44,480 nucleotides of DNA from an uncultured Opitutaceae bacterium (GCA_937889545.1 CALAOT010000013.1:1-44480); one strand, 5' to 3'. Counted from the first letter of the stretch, positions 10,507 to 18,885 are shown. Notes: generated by a model from the letters alone, not told the origin. Translations and numbers: made by a program.

Positions 10507-11352
10507 ATGAATGTTTCACATGGCATCAAACGAGCGGTTTGGGCCCTTCTATGCATTGTGGCATTTCCTGCGCCTTCGCTCCGGGCCGCTTCCAGCAGCG
10601 AAATCACCGCAGTGTCTTCAAGGGTGTTCAATGGCTACAGGCGCACGACGCTCGCTGACGGCTCGTTCCGACCTGAAACGTATGGCTTGGCGATCGGAGG
10701 ATTCCTGAGTCGCAGCCCAGCGGCGCTGGAAGGGCCGGCACCCGCATCCACACGCGATGGCACGATTGACTATATCAGCTTCGCGTCCATAGCGCGGGCG
10801 ATCGAAGACCCCCTCGCCGTTCAAAAATACGTGCCCACTGGCGAGCCAAAAACGGCCGACCTGCTGATCGTGGTGTTTTGGGGACGGACAATCGGCACCA
10901 ACGCGTTTGCCGGATCCGGCATGAGTCAGACTACCTGGGGAGTATCCCGCGACAAGATTGATGCTCAGAATGCAAGACTGCTGGGGTTCGACGCCGAGCG
11001 AGTCTTTGACCAAGGCTTCGACGATCCTGCCAACATGATGTCGAACATACGCAAGCAAGTGTATTCAGGAACCATCGACGCAATTGAAGACGACCGATAT
11101 TTCATCATATTACAGGCGTTTGACTTCCAGTCCGCATGGAAACAGCGGAAGATTAATCTTCTTTGGGAGACGCGTTTCAGTCTTTCCCAACGCCATCATG
11201 ATTTTGGAAAGGATCTGCCAAGGATGGCGCAAGTCGCCTCTCAGTTTTTTGGCCAGGACAGCCACGGATTGATAAACAAGGAGATCCCATCGGGCCAGGT
11301 CGACGTTGGTCAGGTGAAGTCACTTGGCGAGGCCGAGGAGCCAAAGAAATGA
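10507..11352 (+). CDS. Secreted protein of unknown function, tandem paralogue A
   Basis: A 281-residue protein with a Sec signal peptide (MNVSHGIKRAVWALLCIVAF, cleavage near Ala-Ala at about 27). It is clearly related to the next gene. Shared blocks are EITAVSSRVFNGY/GITAVASKVSNDY, LLIVVFWGRT/LLIMIYWGTT, DDRYFIILQAFDFQ/ENRYFVVLMAYDFQ, and LLWETRFS followed by a matching MAQVASQFFGQ/MAQYASQYFGQ segment. Both end KSLGE-EEPKK. No enzyme motif is visible. The mature part looks mixed alpha/beta, periplasmic or surface. I recall similar hypothetical proteins from Opitutaceae, but cannot name a domain. Copy B follows on the same strand. Confidence 0.82.
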   Translation: MNVSHGIKRAVWALLCIVAFPAPSLRAASSSEITAVSSRVFNGYRRTTLADGSFRPETYGLAIGGFLSRSPAALEGPAPASTRDGTIDYISFASIARAIEDPLAVQKYVPTGEPKTADLLIVVFWGRTIGTNAFAGSGMSQTTWGVSRDKIDAQNARLLGFDAERVFDQGFDDPANMMSNIRKQVYSGTIDAIEDDRYFIILQAFDFQSAWKQRKINLLWETRFSLSQRHHDFGKDLPRMAQVASQFFGQDSHGLINKEIPSGQVDVGQVKSLGEAEEPKK

Positions 11353-11456
11353 GGCGCTGGAACGAATCCGCCAGAACCACGAGAAAGAAGCCTGGAAGCA
11401 CGATAGGGAGATCCCGTTTGCAGGGAGCAATCGATGAGGCACACTATCCGAGCATA

Positions 11457-12386
11457 ATGATGGCTTCACATACGCCGCGAAGGTCGGTTTGGCTCCTGAC
11501 AGGCTGGAGCATTTTGCTGGCTGGCCAAGTGCCCGCCCGCGCTGCGGATCAAGTCGAGGGGATTACCGCAGTGGCTTCAAAGGTGAGCAACGACTACGTT
11601 CGCGCCAAACTTCCTGACGGTTCGTTTCAGCCCGAATTGTATGCATTTGGGAAGGGGGGCAATTGGGGCGGCGAAATAAGTGACGCCACGATCGACAAGC
11701 TTCATTTCATGGACGTGGCAAGGGTTATTGCTGAACCGCTGGCATCCCAGAAATATCGCCCGGCAAAAGATCCAAACACGACTAGACTTCTGATAATGAT
11801 TTACTGGGGGACAACGGCGGTTCCCGGACCGATCTCCGACTCGGTTGCGTACAACAGCTTTGGCACGGCGCAGGCCGATCTCAGCCGTGCCATGAATCCT
11901 TTCAATCCCGAACCGGGGGCAATACAGGACGCCGCGATGTCTGAAATGTCGAGTGCGACTGTGTTGCTCAACATGGAAAACAGGCAGCGCGACGTCACCG
12001 ATTTCAAGAATGCCGCTATGTTGGGTTATGACGCCGAAGGAATCATCGGAACTGATTATGGTCTCGAACTCAGAAGAACCCCACAAAAGGTTCGGAGGGA
12101 TGACCTGATTTCCGAGATTGAGGAGAACCGTTACTTCGTGGTCCTGATGGCCTATGACTTCCAGCTCTTGTGGAAGGAGAAGAAGCACAAGCTCCTTTGG
12201 GAAACGCGCTTCAGCATCAACGAGAGGCACAATCAATTCGACAAGGCCCTGCCGGTGATGGCGCAGTATGCCTCACAATATTTCGGTCAACCAAGCAATG
12301 GCCTCTTGAGGACACGTGTCCCTGTGGGACGGGTCGACATCGGCGAGACGAAGTCACTTGGCGAAGTCGAGGAGCCAAAAAAGTGA
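11457..12386 (+). CDS. Secreted protein of unknown function, tandem paralogue B
   Basis: A 309-residue paralogue of the preceding gene, with its own signal peptide (MASHTPRRSVWLLTGWSILL, cleavage after ARA at about 29). It carries an extra segment of about 30 residues in the middle (GAIQDAAMSEMSSATVLLNM and following). I chose the ATG at 11457; the next codon (11460) is also ATG. The frame is open back to 11349, where an ATG overlaps the stop of copy A, so coupled translation of a long N-terminal extension cannot be excluded. The DNA similarity between the copies continues past both stop codons (GCGCTGGAACGAATCCG at 11354 and 12388), the mark of a segmental tandem duplication. Function unknown. 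Confidence 0.82.
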   Translation: MMASHTPRRSVWLLTGWSILLAGQVPARAADQVEGITAVASKVSNDYVRAKLPDGSFQPELYAFGKGGNWGGEISDATIDKLHFMDVARVIAEPLASQKYRPAKDPNTTRLLIMIYWGTTAVPGPISDSVAYNSFGTAQADLSRAMNPFNPEPGAIQDAAMSEMSSATVLLNMENRQRDVTDFKNAAMLGYDAEGIIGTDYGLELRRTPQKVRRDDLISEIEENRYFVVLMAYDFQLLWKEKKHKLLWETRFSINERHNQFDKALPVMAQYASQYFGQPSNGLLRTRVPVGRVDIGETKSLGEVEEPKK

Positions 12387-12781
12387 CGCGCTGGAACGAA
12401 TCCGACTGAGCCATGAGACCGAATCCAAGGAGACCCAGGCCGAGCAGAAAGCCGGAATGGTCTCCCTCCCAGATCGGAAGGGAAGCTGATCGAGTGGATT
12501 CAGGCCCTCGGGAATAACCGAGTGAACATCCTCGATGCCAAAGCCAAGGCGGCGCACATGCAGTGACGGCCGGACCTTCGGCGGGAAGAGCCAGTCCTGC
12601 GGGACGAGAAGACAAAGGCCCCAGGGTTCTTGGAATGACGCTTGGAAAGTGATCCCTGGGTGGATCAGGCCGTCCACATTCTGATGGCTCATCAACCTGT
12701 GGGCTCTCCCTTATAAGGGCCGACGACCGAGTCCGTCACATTGCAATTGAGCCCAGCAAAAGGCACAATGATGGCTCGTTC
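12387..12781. other. Intergenic stretch after the tandem duplication, with a duplicated 3' flank
   Basis: The first about 40 bases repeat the sequence downstream of paralogue A. In one frame both flanks encode a similar helical peptide beginning ALERIR, here broken by a stop and apparently resumed in another frame (KLIEWIQALGNNRVNILDAK at about 12484-12543). This could be the relic of a small third gene. No intact gene, terminator or IS end is recognised. Confidence 0.5.
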
Positions 12782-13726
12782 ATGCCGATGAACTCCAAGC
12801 CCCCTTCTTGGTCTGCGAAGCCGGTATGGATTTCGTTGGGTTTGGTCGTTCTGATTGGCGCTTATCTTGCGTATGTTAGGGCGGTTGATGATCCTTCGAA
12901 GGCCCGTCGAGAGATGGAGTCGGTACGTGCCGACATCTCGCGCTTGAAGCGCGAGAATGCCAGGATGTTGAGGCAGCTAGCCGTCGTCGCCGAAAGGCTC
13001 GATCAGCAGGGGAGCGGCTCCCAGGTTGTCGCCGATTCGCCCACTCCAAAAAGGCCGCCCAAGGAAGTGTCCGCCCGTGTCGCGGAGCGGATTTCCAAAC
13101 TTAAGGAATACCTCTCCGCGCATCCCGAGATGGCCGATCCGGAGATGCGGCTCTTGAAAGACGATGACTGGGCCTTTCCGGTCAGCGAAATACGCGTAGA
13201 CACGGAGGCGAGCAAAAGGAAGGCGCTGGCGCAGGTGCGAATGCAGGCCCAATCGCGGCTTGGAGAAATGGTCGCTGCAGCAGTCCGGGACTACATCGAC
13301 GCCAACAATGGGCAGCAGCCGTCCAATGCGGCCCAACTCGGACCCTATCTCGCGGATCCAGCCAACGCGGACCTCCTGCAAGGATTCGGAAGACCAGACT
13401 CAACGGCACCTCCAGGATGCCTGTTTCAGAGGGTATCAGCCGTTGATGAGTGGTACGGATCAACCTGCTATGTATCCGACAACGAATTCCACGCCCATGG
13501 CACCGGGTCGGGACTGGTGGTGGAACAAGCAATCGCAGCCTTCCAACAAGCCAGCGGCAGCCCGCCGAACGAAGCGTCGCAAATCGTTCCTTACCTTCGA
13601 GAGACTGTCAGCCCATCGACCGCAAATGCGGTTTTCGACGGGCTTCGGCCGTCTCCAAACACGCCACCGGTGATCTCCCAAGACGGCGGGATGTACAGCA
13701 CGAGCGGGAGCGGGAATCCTCCGTGA
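12782..13726 (+). CDS. Membrane-anchored coiled-coil protein, function unknown
   Basis: A 314-residue protein with a single N-terminal membrane segment (WISLGLVVLIGAYLAYV, about 17-33). A short coiled coil follows (about 40-75, MESVRADISRLKRENARMLR). Then comes a soluble domain with two similar segments, 'MVAAAVRDYIDANNGQQPSNAAQLGPYL' at about 160-190 and 'VEQAIAAFQQASGSPPNEASQIVPYL' at about 245-270. Each reads as a helix followed by a Pro/Asn loop and 'QL/QI-PYL', so the domain appears internally duplicated. The topology suggests a periplasmic or surface-facing role. It is on the same strand as its neighbours; function unknown. Confidence 0.75.
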   Translation: MPMNSKPPSWSAKPVWISLGLVVLIGAYLAYVRAVDDPSKARREMESVRADISRLKRENARMLRQLAVVAERLDQQGSGSQVVADSPTPKRPPKEVSARVAERISKLKEYLSAHPEMADPEMRLLKDDDWAFPVSEIRVDTEASKRKALAQVRMQAQSRLGEMVAAAVRDYIDANNGQQPSNAAQLGPYLADPANADLLQGFGRPDSTAPPGCLFQRVSAVDEWYGSTCYVSDNEFHAHGTGSGLVVEQAIAAFQQASGSPPNEASQIVPYLRETVSPSTANAVFDGLRPSPNTPPVISQDGGMYSTSGSGNPP

Positions 13727-13863
13727 AGTTTCATGATTCACTCCTTGGCACGACCCTTGAGTTCGTCGCTGCCTGGTCCTGCAAGAATCAAATCCAAGAA
13801 TATGAACATTGATTCCGGCCGCGGCGCACGGATGGCTCAGCGGGACGTCAAGCCAGTCTCCCC

Positions 13864-15261
13864 ATGAATCCCAAGAAAGCCCTGACTTTGTTCGTTATCT
13901 TCATCGCGGCGTGTATCGCGCCCAGCTTCGCCCAGATCTACTGGGGTGATTACAGCCCCTCAGGCGCAACGGGCGGGATTTGGAGCGTGACCTATGCCAG
14001 CGGCACCTTTGCAGCCGTAACCGATCAAGGGATCCTACTGACGTCGTCCAACGGGCTCACCTGGAGCAGCCAATCCCTTGACCAAGGAGTATGGCTGGAC
14101 TCGATCGCCTACGGAAACGGCACGTGGGTGGTTGTCGGGGACAAAGGCACAATCCTCGTATCGGCGGACCTCATTGCGTGGACTACGGTGACGCCCGTAA
14201 CCGGCAACAAGCTCAACTGCGTCCTTTATAACGGGAACGTGTTCATCGCGGTTGGCGACAATGGCACCATCATCACCTCCCCAGACGCCCGGACCTGGAA
14301 GGTTCAATCCGTGCCCGCGGGAGTGACGGCGTCTCTTCACGGCATCGCGTGCTCGCCAACTCTCAATGTCACTCCCTATTCAATTCTGGTAACCGGCGAC
14401 AATGGCACGCTCCTCGCGGGCTATTACGGCGGGACCAATTTTACGTCGGTCATCAGCGGAACCTCTCAGAACCTTGAGGCTGCGTTTCTTCAATTGAGCC
14501 AAAGTTCCCCGGATAATGCCCCAAATCTATATATTACGGTGGTGGTCGGTGGCAATGGAACGATCATCAACGACGGATACGGCGTGGACTGGGTTCTTGG
14601 TGGCGCGTGGCAAGACGCCAGCTCAGTGAGCACTTCGGCCACCTTGCGGGGCCTCACGTTCGGGGGTGGGTATTTCGTGGCTGCCGGCGAGCAAGGCACA
14701 ATTCTCACTTCCGCGGATGGCAAGACCTGGTCCCAACGCTTCTCCGGCGACAGCCCCTCGACGCTCAGCACGGCGACGCTCCTGAGCGCCGCCTATTCCC
14801 CGACGCTGCAGCGTTTCGTTGTGACCGGGACGGGCGGCACCGTCCTCGTCTCCAATTCCGCGCCCACCGTGTTCGGAAACGTGTCCACCCGTGGCTACGT
14901 CAGCAGCACCCAGACGTTCATCGGCGGCTTCGTGATCGAGGGCACCGCCCCGAGGACGGTCCTAATCCGCGCGGACGGTCCGGTGCTCAGCGCCTATGGC
15001 GTCCCAAGCCCGCTGCCTGACCCGGTCCTTACGGTCTACAACAGCAGCGGGGCGGTGATCGCGACGAACTCCGGATGGGCGACCAATTCAAACCCCGCTA
15101 CCATCTCCACGGCCGCGAATCAGGTGGGCGCGTTTGCGCTGCCAAATTCCAGTCCGGACTCCGCATTGCTGCTGACGCTGCTGCCGGGAGCGTACACCGC
15201 GCAGATCACGTCAGCCAAGGGCAACTCAGGTACCGTTCTGTTTGAGGCGTACACCAATTAA
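13864..15261 (+). CDS. Secreted YCF48/BNR-like beta-propeller with Opitutaceae-type C-terminal domain
   Basis: A 465-residue protein with a signal peptide (cleavage after SFA, about residue 23). Blades repeat at about 40-45 residues: 'GTFAAVTDQGILLTSSNGLTW', 'GTWVVVGDKGTILVS', 'NVFIAVGDNGTIITS', 'YSILVTGDNGTLLAG', 'GGYFVAAGEQGTILTS' and 'QRFVVTGTGGTVLVS'. This is the GD-GTI-TS pattern of YCF48/BNR-type propellers. The last about 120 residues (FIGGFVIEG, TVLIRADGPVLSAYG, LADP-like 'LPDPVLTVYNSSG', ending TVLFEAYTN) match a domain I know from the C-termini of many secreted Opitutaceae proteins, whose role is unclear. No PEP-CTERM tail. Probably a surface or exported binding protein. Confidence 0.85.
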   Translation: MNPKKALTLFVIFIAACIAPSFAQIYWGDYSPSGATGGIWSVTYASGTFAAVTDQGILLTSSNGLTWSSQSLDQGVWLDSIAYGNGTWVVVGDKGTILVSADLIAWTTVTPVTGNKLNCVLYNGNVFIAVGDNGTIITSPDARTWKVQSVPAGVTASLHGIACSPTLNVTPYSILVTGDNGTLLAGYYGGTNFTSVISGTSQNLEAAFLQLSQSSPDNAPNLYITVVVGGNGTIINDGYGVDWVLGGAWQDASSVSTSATLRGLTFGGGYFVAAGEQGTILTSADGKTWSQRFSGDSPSTLSTATLLSAAYSPTLQRFVVTGTGGTVLVSNSAPTVFGNVSTRGYVSSTQTFIGGFVIEGTAPRTVLIRADGPVLSAYGVPSPLPDPVLTVYNSSGAVIATNSGWATNSNPATISTAANQVGAFALPNSSPDSALLLTLLPGAYTAQITSAKGNSGTVLFEAYTN

Positions 15262-15284
15262 CCTGTTGCGCATATTCCCGCACA

Positions 15285-15360
15285 TGCTGCAGGAAATTGG
15301 ACGCGACCAAGGATCTGCCGGCCGAAAGGCCTTGGGGTTCGAATCCCACCTTTGGCAGCA
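15285..15360 (+). pseudogene. Decayed tRNA-Leu remnant
   Basis: The 3' half of a leucine tRNA is plain: a variable-arm hairpin GGCCGAAAGGCC, the T-arm GGGGTTCGAATCCCA, and an acceptor-like end CTTTGGCAGCA in place of CCA. The 5' half is degenerate. A short GGAAATTGGACGCG resembles a D-arm with bases missing, and the anticodon arm and 5' acceptor strand do not pair. It lies about 7 kb from the intact tRNA-Leu in the same orientation, so it may be an old attachment-site duplicate or simply a dying tRNA gene. Confidence 0.7.
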
Positions 15361-15724
15361 ATTCCGGGGGTCTTCTTCAGAAGTCGGCAGGGGGGGGCGT
15401 AGTGGTTGAGGATTCACGGCTTTGTCAGTCGCATTTGCTGCGCCGGGCGACGCTGGGACCCGCCGGCCCGGGGACTCGGCTTTTGGCAGGAAGACCGGCG
15501 CACGCAGGTAACAGCGCGCGGACATTCACGCGAAACCTGTGCTTATTTGTCCTGTCGGCTTATTGCGCCACTTCCCGGTGAACGCTAAGCTGGGCGCGAT
15601 CAAGACCACGCCAAGGTGAAATGGGTCAACCAACTACCGGATCCGACGCGCGCCTCAGGCACGCCTCCTGCGGGGCGGAAGTCGCGCCTTCGTCAGCACG
15701 GATCATTGCATCGATAGGCCACAG
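15361..15724. other. Intergenic stretch between tRNA remnant and secreted gene
   Basis: No gene is recognised. Several short open frames exist but none resembles a family. It includes a G-run (GGGGGGG at about 15391) and the promoter region for the gene starting at 15725. Confidence 0.5.
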
Positions 15725-16417
15725 ATGAAAACGTCGCGCATTCTGCGTCTCCTCGTGTTCCTCGCATTCGCTCTGTCGCCATGCCTGGCCGAGCCCGTCG
15801 ATACATCGCTGGCGTCGGAGGCCACGCAGAAGGGCTATGCGGAGAAGGGAAGCAAGAAGGGGCTCGTCATCCTGTCGGTGAATTGGGGCCGCAAGTGGGG
15901 ATGCGGCGGCTTCCAGAATGCCGCGCTGCGGGAGCTCAGTTTCGATCGGCTTCCGACTTCGAAGCAGAAGGACGACGATATGGGCGACCTTGTCTTGGAG
16001 CCGCCCCTGCGCTTATCCAGCAAGCCCGAGAACGCCGACTATGCCTTTCTCGTGGAGCCCGGAGAGTATGCGCTTAGCTTCTGCAGTATCAAGGTGGCGC
16101 GATCGGAGTCGGATGTCGGCTACCTCAAGTATGGCAGAAGGCAGCTGATCAGCGACAGCAGCGCCCGGGGTGGCAGCTTCACCGTGGCTGCGGGGGAAGT
16201 TGTCTACATCGGCGATTTTTTCCTTAACTGCACGGGTCAGCCGACCCTGTGGCGCTATTACCCGGAAGGCCGGGACAACTTCCGGAGCAAGATGGCGAAT
16301 GTGAGGAGGAAATATCCCTTCCTGGAGGTGGACAAGGTTCAGTTCAGGTTGTTTCGCACGAAGATTTTTGGAAATCCGTACGAGCTTCCGACGGAGGGAA
16401 AGAAGGGGTCCAACTAA
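15725..16417 (+). CDS. Secreted protein of unknown function
   Basis: A 230-residue protein with a clear signal peptide (ILRLLVFLAFALSPCLA, cleavage before Glu-Pro at about 23). A beta-rich domain follows, with ADYAFLVEPGEYALSFCSIK and GGSFTVAAGEVVYIGDFFLN. The pattern of a glycine-rich 'PGEYAL' strand followed by 'VAAGEVVYIGDF' recalls small carboxypeptidase-regulatory/DUF2846-like beta sandwiches, but the match is weak. Three cysteines in the mature region could form a disulfide. It is the last gene of the accessory block and converges with the esterase gene 107 bases away. Confidence 0.75.
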   Translation: MKTSRILRLLVFLAFALSPCLAEPVDTSLASEATQKGYAEKGSKKGLVILSVNWGRKWGCGGFQNAALRELSFDRLPTSKQKDDDMGDLVLEPPLRLSSKPENADYAFLVEPGEYALSFCSIKVARSESDVGYLKYGRRQLISDSSARGGSFTVAAGEVVYIGDFFLNCTGQPTLWRYYPEGRDNFRSKMANVRRKYPFLEVDKVQFRLFRTKIFGNPYELPTEGKKGSN

Positions 16418-16524
16418 CCGCCGGATCCGATGACGGCGTCTGTCGCGCCCAGTGCGGGGCTGGATCGTTCTTTTCGCGGTGCGAATTGGTTTCAGAATCG
16501 CATCGCGAATTCTCCGTGGCGGAT

Positions 16525-17538
16525 TTAGCGCGGGACCACGGGCGCCGGGTTCAGCAACCCCTGCCCCCGCATCCACTCCTCGAGCAGGAGCGGCCACAGG
16601 TCGAGGGCGGCATCGCCCGCGCCGAGACCGACCCCGTGGACGCCGTGTCGGAAGATATGCATTTCCGCCTGCACGCCGGCCTTCTTGAGGGCGCTGTAGA
16701 ACTCCACGCTCGCCTCGACGGGCACCGTCCCATCGTCGGATGTGATGAATATGAACGCCGGGGGCGTTGCCGAAGTGACATGCAAGGCTGGCGTATAGGG
16801 CGCCTCCAGATCCTTGTGCCTCTCCGCCGGCATCTTCATCAGCGTCTGGTAGGAGGGGATGTAACCGGGCCTGGCCGGCTGCATCGCGTTCAGCCAGGGG
16901 TAGCCGAGAACAAGGAAGTCGGGGCGGCTGCTCAGACGCTCAACCGGGTCCGCGGAATCGGGCTGCCCTGCTGTGAAGGCCGTCGCCGCCATCGCGCTCA
17001 GGTGGCCCCCGGCTGAGAAGCCCGCCATCCCGATCCGGTCGGGCGCGATCTGATAGCGTCCCGCCAGGAAACGCACCAGGCGCACAGCGCGCAAGGCATC
17101 GGTGAGCGGCACCGGGTAAAGGTATCTTTCTCCCAGGCGGTATTTCAGGACAAACGCCGTCACGCCGCGCGCCGCGAACCAGTCCGCCACCTGCCTGCCC
17201 TCCAGGTTGCTTGCCAGGCCCAGGTACCCGCCGCCCGGTGCAACCATGACGGCAGTCCCATTGCCCTTGCCGTGCTGCGGCGGGAATGCGGTAAGCGTCG
17301 GGATGTCGGCAGCGGAAGCTCCGAGAGCTCCCGGGGCCGGCCCATCCCATAGGCGAATCGTGCTCACCTCCAGGGCGGGGTCCAGCGCAGGGGCGCCCGC
17401 AATCTGGCCTGGGATTGCATCGTTTCGCTGGGCGGCGGCCTGCGCATCGACGCCCGCAGCCTCCGCATTCAAGGGGAAAGTCAGGAGCGCGACGCTCGCG
17501 AAAAGGCCGATTCGGGCATTGAGCATTGTTTGGATCAT
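16525..17538 (-). CDS. Secreted alpha/beta-hydrolase esterase
   Basis: A 337-residue alpha/beta hydrolase of the acetyl-esterase/lipase type (BD-FAE/Aes-like), probably deacylating carbohydrate esters. It has a signal peptide (MIQTMLNARIGLFASVALL, cleavage near AEA). The oxyanion-hole segment APGGGYLGLA, the nucleophile elbow GFSAGGHLSA and late acid and His candidates in SDDGTVPVEA and HGVHGVG give a full catalytic triad. I chose the ATG at 17538; an alternative ATG at 17526 is also acceptable. The frame is open upstream to 17676 without similarity. It is downstream of the Fic gene on the same strand, 138 bases apart. Confidence 0.88.
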   Translation of the reverse strand: MIQTMLNARIGLFASVALLTFPLNAEAAGVDAQAAAQRNDAIPGQIAGAPALDPALEVSTIRLWDGPAPGALGASAADIPTLTAFPPQHGKGNGTAVMVAPGGGYLGLASNLEGRQVADWFAARGVTAFVLKYRLGERYLYPVPLTDALRAVRLVRFLAGRYQIAPDRIGMAGFSAGGHLSAMAATAFTAGQPDSADPVERLSSRPDFLVLGYPWLNAMQPARPGYIPSYQTLMKMPAERHKDLEAPYTPALHVTSATPPAFIFITSDDGTVPVEASVEFYSALKKAGVQAEMHIFRHGVHGVGLGAGDAALDLWPLLLEEWMRGQGLLNPAPVVPR

Positions 17539-17676
17539 GGTCTTCGGGGTGTCAGATTCACACCGATCCGCCGGCTTTCCGCGGCTGCTTGTTCGGGGAT
17601 TCTGAAACTGGGGCTTCGTTCGCCGGTTGTCCATGCCATGCTGCCGCCGCACGATCTGCACCGGGGCCAACTGCAA

Positions 17677-18864
17677 CTATGCTTGGAGTTGCCCGGGGGG
17701 GAAGAGCTGCGGAAAGTAGGTGCCGAGGACCTTTGCCGGCAGGGCGATCCGAACCGGCGATTTTGGCGTCTTGGACCTGAGCAGCCCGGCACCGATAGCC
17801 GCGGTCAGGGCCACGCGGCCGGTGCGCTCGCCCGCGCCGGCAATCCGGCCCGCCTCGCCTCGGGGGAACTCACCGCGGTAGAGCGCCTCGCGCAGAAGGA
17901 GGAACACCCGCCTGCCGGCCTCGCCCATGCCGGCCTCCATCCGGACGTACCGCTCTATCCGGTCGGCCAGGCTGTCCAGCTCGAGGAGCTTCTCCATGAA
18001 GGCGATCTGGTCGAGCATGACGCGGAGCATGAACTCGCAGAACTCCCTCAGCGCCCGTTCGCTGAGGTGGCCGTGCCCGTCGTCTTCAGAGGACGAACTC
18101 CGCTCCCGGTCGGCGGCGGCCAGCCGCTCGTAGTACTCCTCGCGCCTGGAGGCCAGCCCGCGGGAGAGGGACCAGAGGCCGCCGGAGTCGACGCCGGCGC
18201 GGCGGATCAGGGCGTCGGAGAACAGCCTGACGACGCGGCCGTTCCCGTCTCGAAACGGGTGGATCCAGGCGAGCCGGTGGTGGCTCGCCGCCACCGCGAC
18301 GATGCTGGCCGCGCGGGATATCCCGGGCGACTCGTATCGCTGGCGAAAATGCCGGAGGAGGGCCGGCACCAGGCCGTGAGGTGGCCCGATGTGGGCGCCC
18401 ACCTTGACGTCGGTGGTTCGCAGCACTCCGGGCTCGAGGGGAACCTTCACGCCGGTCCATGTCGTGGCGACGCGCAGCGACGCGGGTAGCTCGGAATAGA
18501 ATCGGCGGTGCAGTTCGCAGAGAAAGTCGGGTGCGAAGGGCGATCCGTCGTGGCCGGCGGCCCAGCGCTGGCACGCGAGGTGGGCGAGCGCAAGCTGCTG
18601 CAGGTCGCTCTTCTCCGGCTCCGAGGAAAAATCCTGGCGCAGCGCGGCCTCGATGTCGGGCACCCGGGTATGCTGGCCCTCGATCAAGTTGGAATAGTAG
18701 CAATGCATCCAGCGCGTGACCTCGACCAGGTCCTGCCGCAGCGGATCCCGCACCTTGCCCTCGAGGCGGCCCGCGTGCTCGATCACCGCGCAGGCGAGGT
18801 CCTCCAGGGCGGATTCCTTCTGCTCGGGAAAGGCGGGCTCGAGAGTTGTTTCGGTCAAAACCAT
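17677..18864 (-). CDS. Class II Fic-domain protein with C-terminal winged-helix-like region
   Basis: A 395-residue Fic protein expected to transfer AMP (or remove it) on a target hydroxyl. The core motif HPFRDGNGRVVR (202-213) is intact, including the catalytic His and the ATP-binding residues. The N-terminal inhibitory helix carries SNLIEG (58-63), matching the [S/T]xxxE[G/N] motif of class II Fic enzymes, in which the Glu blocks productive ATP binding. The last about 85 residues (GRRVFLLLREALYRG, AGERTGRVALTAAIGAGLL) resemble a winged-helix DNA-binding domain. The gene has no separate antitoxin. Its promoter bears paired repeats that could be bound by that domain, suggesting autoregulation (inference). 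Confidence 0.92.
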   Translation of the reverse strand: MVLTETTLEPAFPEQKESALEDLACAVIEHAGRLEGKVRDPLRQDLVEVTRWMHCYYSNLIEGQHTRVPDIEAALRQDFSSEPEKSDLQQLALAHLACQRWAAGHDGSPFAPDFLCELHRRFYSELPASLRVATTWTGVKVPLEPGVLRTTDVKVGAHIGPPHGLVPALLRHFRQRYESPGISRAASIVAVAASHHRLAWIHPFRDGNGRVVRLFSDALIRRAGVDSGGLWSLSRGLASRREEYYERLAAADRERSSSSEDDGHGHLSERALREFCEFMLRVMLDQIAFMEKLLELDSLADRIERYVRMEAGMGEAGRRVFLLLREALYRGEFPRGEAGRIAGAGERTGRVALTAAIGAGLLRSKTPKSPVRIALPAKVLGTYFPQLFPPGQLQA

Positions 18865-18865
18865 G

Positions 18866-18883
18866 TTGCCGGTGTTATTGCCG
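18866..18883 (-). promoter_or_regulatory. Candidate Fic operator 1: TTGCCG-N6-TTGCCG
   Basis: Two TTGCCG hexamers exactly 12 bp apart lie immediately upstream of the Fic start codon (18864). On the coding strand this reads CGGCAA-N6-CGGCAA. It would cover the transcription start and leader of the promoter at 18886-18915, a position suited to repression. Confidence 0.6.
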
Positions 18884-18885
18884 AT

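Noticed and set aside
12471..12486. AGATCGGAAG, resembling an internal Illumina adapter
   Set aside because: Only about 10-11 bases match and the continuation (GGAAGC) differs from adapter sequence, so it is chance or genuine DNA.
14870..15261. PEP-CTERM sorting signal on the propeller protein
   Set aside because: The protein ends in a beta-domain (TVLFEAYTN) with no PEP motif, membrane helix or basic tail.
15285..15360. An intact second tRNA-Leu
   Set aside because: The 5' acceptor strand and anticodon stem do not pair and bases are missing from the D-arm, so only a remnant is called.
8278..16417. Integrase, transposase or IS element in the accessory block
   Set aside because: No such gene, terminal inverted repeat or target duplication could be seen, so no mobile element is called.
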